From: Bradyrhizobium nanningense
Lineage (GTDB): Bacteria > Pseudomonadota > Alphaproteobacteria > Rhizobiales > Xanthobacteraceae
DNA: 64,000 nt
Reading direction: 5' to 3'
NCBI RefSeq assembly: GCF_004114535.1
Contig: NZ_LBJC01000024.1
Location: 310,001 to 374,000, forward strand
Under the pieces are notes generated by a model, which was given only the letters and a program-made list of their open reading frames with translations, was not told the origin of the DNA and did no database searches. Positions 32,145-43,014 of this stretch are shown piece after piece (within the stretch, counting starts at the first letter, position 1; every line of letters begins with the position of its first letter). The translations under genes and the position numbers were made by a program.

Positions 32145-33232
32145 GTTGCCTGTCATATTCACGGAAAGGCGACACGCACGATCGATCTTCGATTGGAAGG
32201 TTCGCATCGCCTGCGCTATTCTTCGTTCCGTAGTTCTACCTGCCGCTGAGTTGCAACAGCGGAAACTTTCACTGCATTGCGAAAAGTGCTGTGCTGCGGG
32301 CCCGAATTGAATCCGCAGGCGACGAAAGTTCTACACACCGTAGATTCACAGGAGCGCATGCAGCGTGGGAGTTACCCTGTGAAACGAGACTCAAAAAACG
32401 ATGTCTCGCTAATCACTTATCAACATAGCGACCGCAAGCATTTGGAAAATTCGTCCCGCGCGTCGAGTGCATGACGAAATTGTAAAAAAAATTGGCGGTG
32501 GCGGAGAATTGTCACATGAGGTCTGGCGTTCTCGATTCTGTGCACGAATCCAAAAACTTGCTCCGAAGCCTGTGCACAAGTCGCGCGCGACGTTAACCGA
32601 GGTCAAGTTTTTTGATGCCTCAAGTGTGAATCAATTCCGTTGCGAGTCTTTCCGCTTAGTGTATTCCTTAGGTCGTCAGCGGCGCCCACGATCTTCAGAC
32701 CAGCGCGGTTTAGGAAACGGGGCGAGCGTGCAAATCGGCGGCGGTGTGCACGTAGGCGACGCTTCAACAAGCGATGTCGGTTCACAACCCATAGCAATAT
32801 GGGAATGGTAGCTGTTTGTCTGAATGTCTCCAAGCGGGATCTTCCCGCCTCGTGCCAAGCGCATATGAGGGACATCGCAAAGCTACCCCGGCACGCAAGG
32901 CGGCGAAGTCGAACGGACGATTAGTACACGGGCAGGCATCCGCGACATCGTAAGCCGCGGCTGTCTTTTGGACACGCAGGACCTTGTCGTGAGTAATCAC
33001 GGCAGGACGGGGAGGTATCATGTCTTACGGACTCAACGCGGTATTGAAGCACGTCTCCAATTCGAACGATGCCGGTTTAGATCAGTCCGACCTCCAGCCC
33101 CCCGCGTGTGACGGAGCGCCGAGTACGCGCTGACCTCGCGAACCCTCCATCTCTGACATCGCTGACCGGACGCGGCGTTCTCGCCGAGCGGCCGAGCTAT
33201 GCCTGACGATGGACTCGCTCTGAGGTCGCACC
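32145..33232 (+). other. Non-coding rpsT-dnaA interval with origin-like signals
   Basis: No convincing gene lies in these 1088 bases. An AT-rich tract is at 32466-32492. A DnaA-box-like TTATCAACA (one mismatch to TTATCCACA) lies at 32417-32425, a looser TGTGAATCA at 32625-32633, and TGTGCACAA at 32571-32579. A GTTAACC with CtrA-like half-site character is near 32592. The density of good DnaA boxes is low, so an origin is only possible; many Rhizobiales place oriC elsewhere, beside hemE. The same stretch should contain the dnaA promoter. Confidence 0.3.
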
Positions 33233-34720
33233 ATGACAGAAACCCTGACAGCAGGAACTCTTCATGGCGCTCACCACGCAACTAAATCTCTCAAGAGAAG
33301 TTTTCTGACGATGACAATGGAACAGGATCGCTGGTCACGCGTGAAGGGTCGGCTGCGCTCGAGCGTTGGCGAGGACGTTTACACGAGCTGGTTTGCACGC
33401 ATGGATCTGGAAGGCGTGCAGGACGAGAGCGTGCGGCTCTCGGTGCCGACGCGCTTCCTGAAGAGCTGGATCCAGGCCCATTATGCCGAGCGCGTGCTGT
33501 CGTGCTGGCAGGCCGAGATGCCGGAAGTGCATCGCATCGATCTCACCGTCCGCTCCGCGGTGCGCCCGGTGGCGCAGCCGAAGGAAGCACCAGTGCCGGT
33601 CGAGACGCGACGTATGCCGACGCCGGAGCTGCGCTCGACCGCGACGGCGCCGGTCTCGGCCAATCATGACGCGCTCGGCGGCTCGCCGCTCGATCCGCGC
33701 CTGACCTTCGCGAGCTTCGTCGTCGGCCGCTCCAACACGCTGGCGCATGCGGCTGCGCGTCAGGTCGCGGAAGGCCGCCGCGGCGACCCCGTGATGTTCA
33801 ACCCGCTCTACATCCATGCCGGCGTCGGGCTCGGCAAGACGCATCTGCTGCAGGCGGTGACCTGGGCCGGCAATTCCGGCAATGAGCGCAAGGTGCTGTA
33901 CCTGACTGCGGAAAAGTTCATGTACGGCTTCGTCGCCGCGCTGAAGACGCAGACGGCGCTGGCCTTCAAGGAGGCGCTGCGCGGCATCGACGTGCTCGTG
34001 ATCGACGACCTCCAATTCCTGCAGGGCAAGTCGACCCAGGCCGAGTTCTGCCACACGCTGAACGCGCTGATCGACGCCGGCCGCCAGGTCGTGATCGCGG
34101 CCGACCGTCCGCCGTCCGATCTCGAAAGCCTCGACGACCGCGTGCGCTCGCGGCTTGCCGGCGGCCTCGTTGTCGAGATGGGCTCGCTCGGCGAGGAGCT
34201 GCGCCACGGCATCCTCAAGTCGCGCGTCGCGGCCGCCCGCGCCCATCACGCGACGTTCGAGGTGCCGGAGGAGGTGCTGCATTATCTGGCGCGCACCATC
34301 ACCCATAACGGCCGCGACCTCGAAGGCGCGATCAACCGTCTGCTCGCTCACTCGAAACTCAACAACCGGCCGGTGACGCTGGAGATGGCGGAGCACGAGG
34401 TGCGTGACCTGGTGCGGCCGCAGGAGCCGAAGCGGATCAAGATCGAGGACATCCAGCGCGTGGTGGCCCGGCAGTATAATGTCAGCCGCTCCGACCTGCT
34501 CTCCTCGCGCCGCACCGCCAACGTGGTGCGCCCGCGCCAGGTCGCGATGTATCTCGCCAAGACCCTGACCCTGCGCTCGCTCCCCGAGATCGGCCGCCGC
34601 TTCGGCGGACGCGACCACACCACGGTGCTGCACGCCGTGCGCAAGATCGAGGCCCTGGTCTCCAAGGACAATGCGCTGTCGGAGGAAGTGGAGTCGCTGA
34701 AGCGCCAGCTTCAGGAATAA
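33233..34720 (+). CDS. dnaA: Chromosomal replication initiator protein DnaA
   Basis: The protein has up to 495 residues. Domain I starts at WSRVKGRLRSSVGEDVYTSW and is followed by a Pro-rich linker. The AAA+ core has Walker A GVGLGKTHLL (near 197), Walker B VLVIDDLQFL and sensor R-finger region RVRSRLAGGL. The C-terminal DNA-binding domain has the DnaA signature RRFGGRDHTTVLHAVRKIE. It binds origin boxes and opens the duplex. ATG 33233 has GAGG eight bases upstream, but ATG 33311 (MTMEQDRWSRVKG) is where conservation begins and may be the true start, giving 469 residues. Confidence 0.95.
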   Translation: MTETLTAGTLHGAHHATKSLKRSFLTMTMEQDRWSRVKGRLRSSVGEDVYTSWFARMDLEGVQDESVRLSVPTRFLKSWIQAHYAERVLSCWQAEMPEVHRIDLTVRSAVRPVAQPKEAPVPVETRRMPTPELRSTATAPVSANHDALGGSPLDPRLTFASFVVGRSNTLAHAAARQVAEGRRGDPVMFNPLYIHAGVGLGKTHLLQAVTWAGNSGNERKVLYLTAEKFMYGFVAALKTQTALAFKEALRGIDVLVIDDLQFLQGKSTQAEFCHTLNALIDAGRQVVIAADRPPSDLESLDDRVRSRLAGGLVVEMGSLGEELRHGILKSRVAAARAHHATFEVPEEVLHYLARTITHNGRDLEGAINRLLAHSKLNNRPVTLEMAEHEVRDLVRPQEPKRIKIEDIQRVVARQYNVSRSDLLSSRRTANVVRPRQVAMYLAKTLTLRSLPEIGRRFGGRDHTTVLHAVRKIEALVSKDNALSEEVESLKRQLQE

Positions 34721-34737
34721 ACGCCTATCCGTTTTCA

Positions 34738-34896
34738 CCTCTCCCCGCTTGAGAGGTCGGAATGCGCGCGCAGCGCGGATTCCGGTGAGGGGGTACAGAT
34801 CCAACGACCGCCTCACCCGCGGAGAGAGGCCCCTCACCCCACCCCTCTCAGGGCGAGCGAAGCTCGTCCCGGCCCCGTAAGAACGGGGCGAGGGAG
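34738..34896. repeat. Intergenic repeat, CTCTCCCC family
   Basis: C/T- and G/A-rich arms, CACCTCTCCCCGCTTGAGAG and CCCCTCACCCCACCCCTCTC, alternate over 159 bases with CGTCCCGGCCCCGTAAGAAC near the end. It lies between dnaA and dnaN. The remaining 227 bases before dnaN hold no gene. Confidence 0.65.
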
Positions 34897-35123
34897 CGCA
34901 GCTGTGCCCGGGCGACGGCTCTCGTTTTGGGCGGGTAAATCGTGGGGAACTGCCTCCGATCTCTTGAAACCGGGGGCCATCCAAGCCACCTTGCGCGACC
35001 CTGACAGCTTTGGTCATATCGGCTGGATGATCCGGCTTTCCGGGGTCTTCGGTGCCGTGGCGCGCGTCCCGCCGCCCGGCGTTCTCAACGTTGTGTTTCC
35101 TTGGGGATCGGGCGAGTAGTGCA

Positions 35124-36242
35124 ATGAAGGTTACGGTCGAACGCGCGCAACTCCTGAAGTCGCTGGGCCATGTCCACCGCGTCGTCGAGCGCCGCAACAC
35201 GATTCCGATCCTCGGCAACGTGCTGGTCCGGGCCGAGAACGCCAAACTGTCGCTGAAGGCGACCGACCTCGACCTCGAGGTGACGGAAACGCTGCCCGCG
35301 GAAACCGCGACCGCGGGCTCCACCACGGTGCCGGCGCACATGTTCTACGACATCGTGCGCAAGCTGCCGGATGGCTCGCAGATCGTGCTGGAGGCGGATG
35401 GCGACCGCGCCGTACTGGCGATCCGCGCCGGCCGCTCGCGCTTCACCCTGCAGACGCTCCCCGAGAACGACTTCCCGGATCTGGCCGCCGGCGACATGTC
35501 GCATTCCTTCTCGCTCGCCGCCAAGGACGTCAAGCGGCTGATCGACCGCACCCAGTTCGCGATCTCCACCGAAGAGACGCGCTATTACCTCAACGGCATC
35601 TATCTGCACGCGGCCGGCACGGCCAAGGCCGCGACCCTGCGCGGCGTCGCCACCGACGGCCACCGCCTCGCCCAGCTCGATTTGGTGCAGCCCAAGGGCG
35701 CCGAGGGCATGCCCGGCGTGATCGTGCCGCGCAAGACGGTCGGCGAGGTGCAGCGCCTGATCGAGGACACCGACGCCGAGATGACGATCGAGCTGTCGCA
35801 GGCAAAAATCCGCTTTACGATCGGCAACGTCGTGCTGACCTCGAAACTGATCGACGGCACCTTCCCCGATTACGGCCGCGTCATTCCGCAGGGCAACGAC
35901 AAGGAGCTCGTCGTCGACAAGAAGGACTTTGAGAACGCGGTCGACCGCGTCTCGACGATTTCGAGCGAGCGGGGCCGCGCGGTCAAACTGTCGCTGTCGC
36001 CGGGTAAGCTGGTGCTGTCGGTGACCAATCCGGATTCCGGCAGCGCGACCGAAGAGCTCGAGGTCGAATACGCCTCCGACGCCCTCGATATCGGCTTCAA
36101 CTCCCGCTACCTGCTCGACATCGCCGCCCAGATCGAAGGCGACGTCGCCACGCTCAAGCTCGCCGACCCCGGCTCGCCGACCCTGGTGCAAGACCGCGAC
36201 GACAAGAGCGCGCTGTACGTGCTGATGCCGATGCGGGTGTGA
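35124..36242 (+). CDS. dnaN: DNA polymerase III beta subunit (sliding clamp)
   Basis: The 372-residue clamp has three repeated domains. Markers are LLKSLGHVHRVVERRNTIPI in domain I, LRGVATDGHRLAQLDL in domain II, and the C-terminal LYVLMPMRV. It encircles DNA and tethers polymerase and other partners; the DinB protein of this window ends in a motif that could bind it. ATG 35124 has a modest upstream GGGGAT. Upstream in-frame residues do not match the clamp fold. Confidence 0.97.
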   Translation: MKVTVERAQLLKSLGHVHRVVERRNTIPILGNVLVRAENAKLSLKATDLDLEVTETLPAETATAGSTTVPAHMFYDIVRKLPDGSQIVLEADGDRAVLAIRAGRSRFTLQTLPENDFPDLAAGDMSHSFSLAAKDVKRLIDRTQFAISTEETRYYLNGIYLHAAGTAKAATLRGVATDGHRLAQLDLVQPKGAEGMPGVIVPRKTVGEVQRLIEDTDAEMTIELSQAKIRFTIGNVVLTSKLIDGTFPDYGRVIPQGNDKELVVDKKDFENAVDRVSTISSERGRAVKLSLSPGKLVLSVTNPDSGSATEELEVEYASDALDIGFNSRYLLDIAAQIEGDVATLKLADPGSPTLVQDRDDKSALYVLMPMRV

Positions 36243-36273
36243 GACCTAGCGGCATCCAGACCTGTTACTACAT

Positions 36274-36353
36274 CGTCATGGCCGGGCTCGTCCCGGCCAT
36301 CCACGTCTTCAGAGCCAAGAACGTGGATGCCCGGCACAAGGCCGGGCATGACG
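36274..36353. repeat. Intergenic palindromic repeat, CGTCATGGCCGGG family, paired units
   Basis: GGCCGGGCTCGTCCCGGCC forms the first hairpin, GCCCGGCACAAGGCCGGGC the second, with ACGTCTTC and GAACGT arms between. It runs from CGTCATG to CATGACG, like 20224-20310, and lies between dnaN and recF. Confidence 0.85.
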
Positions 36354-36366
36354 GAAAACGGATCTC

Positions 36367-37503
36367 ATGACTCCCTCCCGCATTCACCGCCTGACGCTGA
36401 CGCATTTTCGTAATTACCGGGCGGCGGGGCTCGAGACGGCGGCTGACCTGGTGGCGCTGGTCGGGCCGAACGGGGCGGGCAAGACCAATTGCATCGAGGC
36501 GATCTCGTTCCTGTCGCCGGGGCGGGGCTTAAGGCGCGCCACGCTGGAAGACGTCGCCGACAACCAGGGCGACGGCTCCTGGGCGGTATCGGCGCAGGTC
36601 GAGGGCGCGCTGGGGCTGGCGACGCTCGGCACCGGCATCGATGCGCCGCGGCCCGACAACGCGGTGAGCCGGCGCTGCCGCATCGACCGCGAGCCGGTGG
36701 GGTCGGCGGCAGCCTTCGGCGACCACATCCGCATGGTGTGGCTGACGCCGGCGATGGACGGGCTGTTCATGGGCGCGGCGTCCGAGCGGCGGCGCTTCTT
36801 CGACCGCCTGGTGCTCGCCATCGACAGCGAGCATTCCAGCCGCATCAACGCGCTGGAGCGCTCCCTGCGCTCGCGCAACCGGCTGCTCGAGACCCGCAAT
36901 TACGACGATCATTGGTGTGACGCGATCGAGCGCGAGACCGCGGAGCTTGCGGTCGCGGTCGCGGCGACGCGCGGCCAGACCGCAGCTCGGCTGACCGGCA
37001 TGCTCAACGCGCGCGCGCAGGCTTCCGCGTTTCCGTCCGCGCAAATCGCGCTCGATGGCTGGATGGAGAACGCGCTGCTGAGCGAGACCGCGACGTCGGT
37101 CGAGGACCGCTACCGCCAGATCCTGCGCGACAACCGTCCCCGCGATGCCATCGCCGGCCGCACCACCGACGGCCCGCATCTCACCGACCTCCAGGTGATC
37201 TATGCACCGAAGAGCATGCCGGCGCGCGACGCCTCGACCGGCGAGCAGAAGGCGCTGCTGATCGGCCTCGTGCTGGCGCATGCGAGCCTCGTTGCCGAGA
37301 TGACCGGCATCGTGCCGCTGCTGCTGCTCGACGAGGTCGTGGCGCATCTTGATCCGAGCAGGCGCGCCGCGCTGTTCGACGAGCTGAAGAAGCTCGGCGC
37401 GCAGGTCTGGCTGACCGGCGCGGACCCGGCGGCCTTCGCCGAGATTGGCGCAGGTGGCGAAGTGTTTGACGTCGAGAGCGGACGAGTCTCGGCCCGAACG
37501 TAG
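36367..37503 (+). CDS. recF: DNA replication/repair protein RecF
   Basis: The 378-residue ABC-type ATPase has Walker A GPNGAGKTNCIEAISFLSPG, the signature DASTGEQKALLIGLVLAH, and Walker B PLLLLDEVVAHLDPSRRAAL. RecF loads RecA at gaps. The start is ATG 36367, immediately after the repeat. It lies in the dnaA-dnaN-recF-gyrB order of Rhizobiales and ends before a membrane-anchored protein of unknown function. Confidence 0.97.
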   Translation: MTPSRIHRLTLTHFRNYRAAGLETAADLVALVGPNGAGKTNCIEAISFLSPGRGLRRATLEDVADNQGDGSWAVSAQVEGALGLATLGTGIDAPRPDNAVSRRCRIDREPVGSAAAFGDHIRMVWLTPAMDGLFMGAASERRRFFDRLVLAIDSEHSSRINALERSLRSRNRLLETRNYDDHWCDAIERETAELAVAVAATRGQTAARLTGMLNARAQASAFPSAQIALDGWMENALLSETATSVEDRYRQILRDNRPRDAIAGRTTDGPHLTDLQVIYAPKSMPARDASTGEQKALLIGLVLAHASLVAEMTGIVPLLLLDEVVAHLDPSRRAALFDELKKLGAQVWLTGADPAAFAEIGAGGEVFDVESGRVSART

Positions 37504-37610
37504 AAGCGGCATTGAACCCGCTCGTTTCCGTCAGCGACTAGCTGCTTGAGGCCGTAACACGCGGCCATCGCGCGACTATCTTGGACACGCGATATCCTTG
37601 GAGCATTGGC

Positions 37611-38354
37611 ATGACGACGCTGAGGCATGGGGCGCAAGCTCCGGCACGATGGCAGCTGTTTGCGTGTGGCCTTGCGCTTCTCGCAAGCTGCCTGCTCGCG
37701 GCAAGTGCCGGCGCCCTGGTCTCCAATCTGCCGCCGCTGTTCTCGGCCGCGCTCACGCCGGATCCCGCGGCCAGACTGCCTGCGCCAACCCGCTACCTCT
37801 ATCGCGGCACCCACACCACCGTGATGCCCGGCATCGAAGCCCCGCTCCGCACCAGGCTCGAAACCACCGTGCCTGCAGAGCTCGGCGACGTCCTCACCTT
37901 CTATCGCACCGAGCTCGGAAAGCTCGGCTGGCAGCAGAAGCCCGATGGCGCGGTGATCGCAGCCGACCACGCCCAGCTCGCCTTCGCCTCCCCGCTCGGG
38001 CCCGCCGCACTGGAGCTCGCCCGCAAGGGCGGCAGCACCTCGGTTCATCTCGTGCAGAAGAACGCCGAGGCGGCGACCCGGGCGAACGTCCTGCCCGAGC
38101 CCGACCAGGCGAAACTGGTGTTCAGCAATATCAGCGGGACGGACGCCGTGCTCACGATCGACGCGCGGACCGTCAGGCGTACCGCCGGCGCCCACGCGGT
38201 CTCACTGGATCTGGCGCCCGGCAGATATTCCTACGAACTGCGCGTGCCGGACCGCTCCGCCACCACGAATGTCCTCACCATTGCCGCCGGCGATGCCTGG
38301 GAGCTCACGGTCGGGCGCGACGGAGACGCCTGGCCACCGCTGCAGTTGTATTGA
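37611..38354 (+). CDS. Membrane-anchored protein of unknown function between recF and gyrB
   Basis: The 247 residues start with an N-terminal anchor or signal (LFACGLALLASCLLAASAGA). Two periplasmic parts follow: a domain with RTRLETTVPAELGDVLTFYR, TELGKLGWQQKPDGAVIAAD and VHLVQKNAEAA, and a C-terminal beta-rich domain with LVFSNISGTDAVLTIDARTV and LAPGRYSYELRVPDRSATTN. The first part resembles the fold of small envelope domains that recognise a helix; neither is assigned. ATG 37611 with GGAG upstream is used. It interrupts the usual recF-gyrB adjacency. Confidence 0.78.
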   Translation: MTTLRHGAQAPARWQLFACGLALLASCLLAASAGALVSNLPPLFSAALTPDPAARLPAPTRYLYRGTHTTVMPGIEAPLRTRLETTVPAELGDVLTFYRTELGKLGWQQKPDGAVIAADHAQLAFASPLGPAALELARKGGSTSVHLVQKNAEAATRANVLPEPDQAKLVFSNISGTDAVLTIDARTVRRTAGAHAVSLDLAPGRYSYELRVPDRSATTNVLTIAAGDAWELTVGRDGDAWPPLQLY

Positions 38355-38669
38355 AGGCTTCTGAGGCTTCGGCGAGCTTTGAATCTCACGGGACCAAAGA
38401 CCCGGACCAGCCTTTTCCAGGCGCCCCGGCCCCTCCTACCGCCCGCAAAACCACGCCTTTCGAAGCCCCAAAACGCCCCTCGAATCGCTTTTTTGCAGCG
38501 CCCTAAATCGGCCTCGAGAAGGCTTGAAAACTCGCCAGAAAACCCTATTTATTCAAAGGGTTGCGGCGGCATACTTTGCGCTAGGCGCAATCCCGCTTTC
38601 ATGGCACAAATAGCTCGCAAATCAGCGCCTTCTGCGCGGCTGATTCGGGCGACATCTCGAAGGCATCTC

Positions 38670-41105
<2,436 letters not shown>

Positions 41106-41136
41106 GGCCTTTGGCTTCAGGTGCGATCTCCTGGCC

Positions 41137-41199
41137 ATGGGCGTGTCGCTGCTGATCGTCATCCTTTATGTGGTAGCGAATATCATCGGCTTGTTCTAA
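41137..41199 (+). CDS. Possible 20-residue membrane peptide between gyrB and murA
   Basis: The ATG at 41137 opens MGVSLLIVILYVVANIIGLF, a single hydrophobic helix with an N-terminal start and a TAA stop. The length fits small bitopic membrane peptides. No clear ribosome-binding site precedes it and a random hydrophobic frame is possible, so this is a candidate only. Confidence 0.3.
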   Translation: MGVSLLIVILYVVANIIGLF

Positions 41200-41339
41200 A
41201 CGCCTGACGCAGCGGGCCTGTTCAAGGCCAATGAGCGGCTTCCGCCGCGACAAGTGCAGAATTGCTACCCTGCTCAATTCTCGGTAGTTTCCGCTCCCGA
41301 AGCAGCCCGCCCCAACGCAACAGGACAGCGAGAAACCCC

Positions 41340-42635
41340 GTGGCGCCCATCCAATACATCGTCGAGGGCGGTCACCGGCTCTCGGGCTCGATCGAGCCAT
41401 CCGGCAACAAGAATTCGGCGCTGCCGATCATCGCCGCCGCCCTGCTCACCGAACACCCGGTGACGCTGGAGAACGTGCCGCGGATCCGCGACACCGAGAC
41501 GCTGGTCGAGCTGATCCGCTCGGTCGGCGCGTCCGCGGAATGGACCGCTCGCAACACGCTTCACATCCACGCCAAGAGCATCCGCGCCGCCGATCTCGAC
41601 CCCGAGCTGTGCGTGCGGATCCGCGCCTCGATCCTGCTCGCCGGCCCCCTGCTCGCGCGCTGCGGCGAAGTGATGCTGCCGCCACCGGGCGGCGACGTCA
41701 TCGGCCGCCGCCGGCTCGACACCCACGTGCTGGCGCTGGAGCAGCTGGGAGCAAAAGTCACCGCGACCGATCGGCTCGAATTCCGCGCGCCCAAGCTTGC
41801 CGGCGCGGACGTGTTCCTGGACGAGCCGAGCGTGACCGCGACGGAGAACGCGCTGGTCGCGGCGGTCGCCGCCGACGGTGTCACCATTTTGCGCAATGCG
41901 GCCTCCGAGCCGCATGTACAGGACCTCGCCAACTTCCTGGTCGCGCTCGGCGCCAAGATCGAGGGCATCGGCACCAACACCATGATCGTGTACGGGCCGG
42001 CGACGCTGGGAGAAGCGACCTACCGGATCCAGCCCGACCATATCGAGGTCGGCTCGCTGATCGGCCTTGCCGCGGTGACGCGCTCTCCCTTACGCATCAC
42101 GCGCGCCGGCGTCGAGCATCTGCACTCGATCCGCATGGGGTTCGAGCGGCTCGGCATCGTCTGCCGCATCGAGGGCGACGATCTCATCGTGCCGTCCAAT
42201 CAAACATTGAAGATCCAGGACGATTTCGGCGGCCACGTGCCGAAGCTGGAGGACCAGCCCTGGCCAGCGTTCCCCGCCGATCTGATGTCGATCGCGATCG
42301 TCACCGCTACGCAATGCGAGGGCGTCATCCTGATGTTCGAGAAGATGTTCGAATCCAGGATGTTCTTCGTCGACAAGCTGATCGCGATGGGCGCGCGCAT
42401 CGTGCTGTGCGATCCGCACCGCGCGATCATCGCCGGTCCGAGCCGTCTGCACGGCGCAACCATGACCTCGCCCGACATTCGGGCCGGCATGGCGATGCTG
42501 CTCGCGGCCGTGTGCGCCCAGGGCACCTCCACCATCAACAACGCCGACCAGATCGAGCGCGGCTACGAGCGCATCGAGGAACGGCTGAATGCGCTGGGCG
42601 CGAAGATCAAGCGCGTGCCGGAGCGGAAGGGCTGA
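41340..42635 (+). CDS. murA: UDP-N-acetylglucosamine 1-carboxyvinyltransferase (MurA family), Asp in place of the active-site Cys
   Basis: The 431-residue EPSP-synthase fold enzyme starts at GTG: VAPIQYIVEGGHRLSGSIEP. The Lys of the substrate site (SGNKNSALPI) is present and RASILLAGPLLARCGEVMLP leads to PPPGGDVIGRRRLDTHV. In most MurA proteins the catalytic Cys sits where this one has Asp119 (GGC to GGD). Family members with Asp (mycobacteria, chlamydiae) stay active but resist fosfomycin. The reaction is the first committed step of peptidoglycan synthesis. The gene could be the main MurA or a second copy. The gap to gyrB is 234 bases. Confidence 0.9.
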   Translation: MAPIQYIVEGGHRLSGSIEPSGNKNSALPIIAAALLTEHPVTLENVPRIRDTETLVELIRSVGASAEWTARNTLHIHAKSIRAADLDPELCVRIRASILLAGPLLARCGEVMLPPPGGDVIGRRRLDTHVLALEQLGAKVTATDRLEFRAPKLAGADVFLDEPSVTATENALVAAVAADGVTILRNAASEPHVQDLANFLVALGAKIEGIGTNTMIVYGPATLGEATYRIQPDHIEVGSLIGLAAVTRSPLRITRAGVEHLHSIRMGFERLGIVCRIEGDDLIVPSNQTLKIQDDFGGHVPKLEDQPWPAFPADLMSIAIVTATQCEGVILMFEKMFESRMFFVDKLIAMGARIVLCDPHRAIIAGPSRLHGATMTSPDIRAGMAMLLAAVCAQGTSTINNADQIERGYERIEERLNALGAKIKRVPERKG

Positions 42636-42691
42636 TCTTCGCCTCTCCCCGCTTGCGGCAGGGTAATCGCATTTGAACATTCAGCAGAGGT

Positions 42692-42777
42692 CGTCATGCC
42701 CGAGCTTGTCCCGGGCATCACGTTCTTTGTGCTGCGTGGAAAGGCGTGGATGGCCGGGACAAGCCCCGGCCACGACG
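42692..42777. repeat. Intergenic palindromic repeat, CGTCATGCCCGAG family, paired units
   Basis: GCCCGAGCTTGTCCCGGGC and GCCGGGACAAGCCCCGGCC flank ACGTTCTT and GGCGTGGA arms. The layout is that of 20224-20310. With the next repeat it occupies most of the 379-base murA-MATE gap. Confidence 0.8.
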
Positions 42778-42820
42778 CTGTGGGTACTGTCGGTGCCCCC
42801 AGCCCACACCTCATATGCGA

Positions 42821-42963
42821 TTGCCCTGCCGCGTGCGGGGAGAGGCCGGAATTTGCGAGAGCAAATTCCGGGTGAGGGGGACTCTCCGCGAGTCCAACTG
42901 CCATCTTTTCTGCGGAAACAGCCCCTCACCCAAACCCTCTCCCCGTAAGAACGGGGAGAGGGA
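42821..42963. repeat. Intergenic repeat, GGGGAGAGG family
   Basis: GTGCGGGGAGAGG and CCCTCTCCCCGTAAGAACGG form the outer arms; GGAATTTGCGAGAGCAAATT is an inner hairpin. This belongs to the same family as 30128-30266. Confidence 0.7.
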
Positions 42964-43014
42964 GAAGAAGCGTCGGGCCATGTTTTCGTCGCGCGGCCGT
43001 GCTATTGAGCCGCC

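Noticed and set aside
32467..32811. A 114-codon frame in the rpsT-dnaA gap
   Set aside because: No domain or helix pattern, no ribosome-binding site, and it would span the origin-like signals.
33335..35341. Minus-strand open frame of more than 660 codons across dnaA
   Set aside because: It overlaps dnaA throughout and the repeat beyond, and the translation has no recognisable structure.
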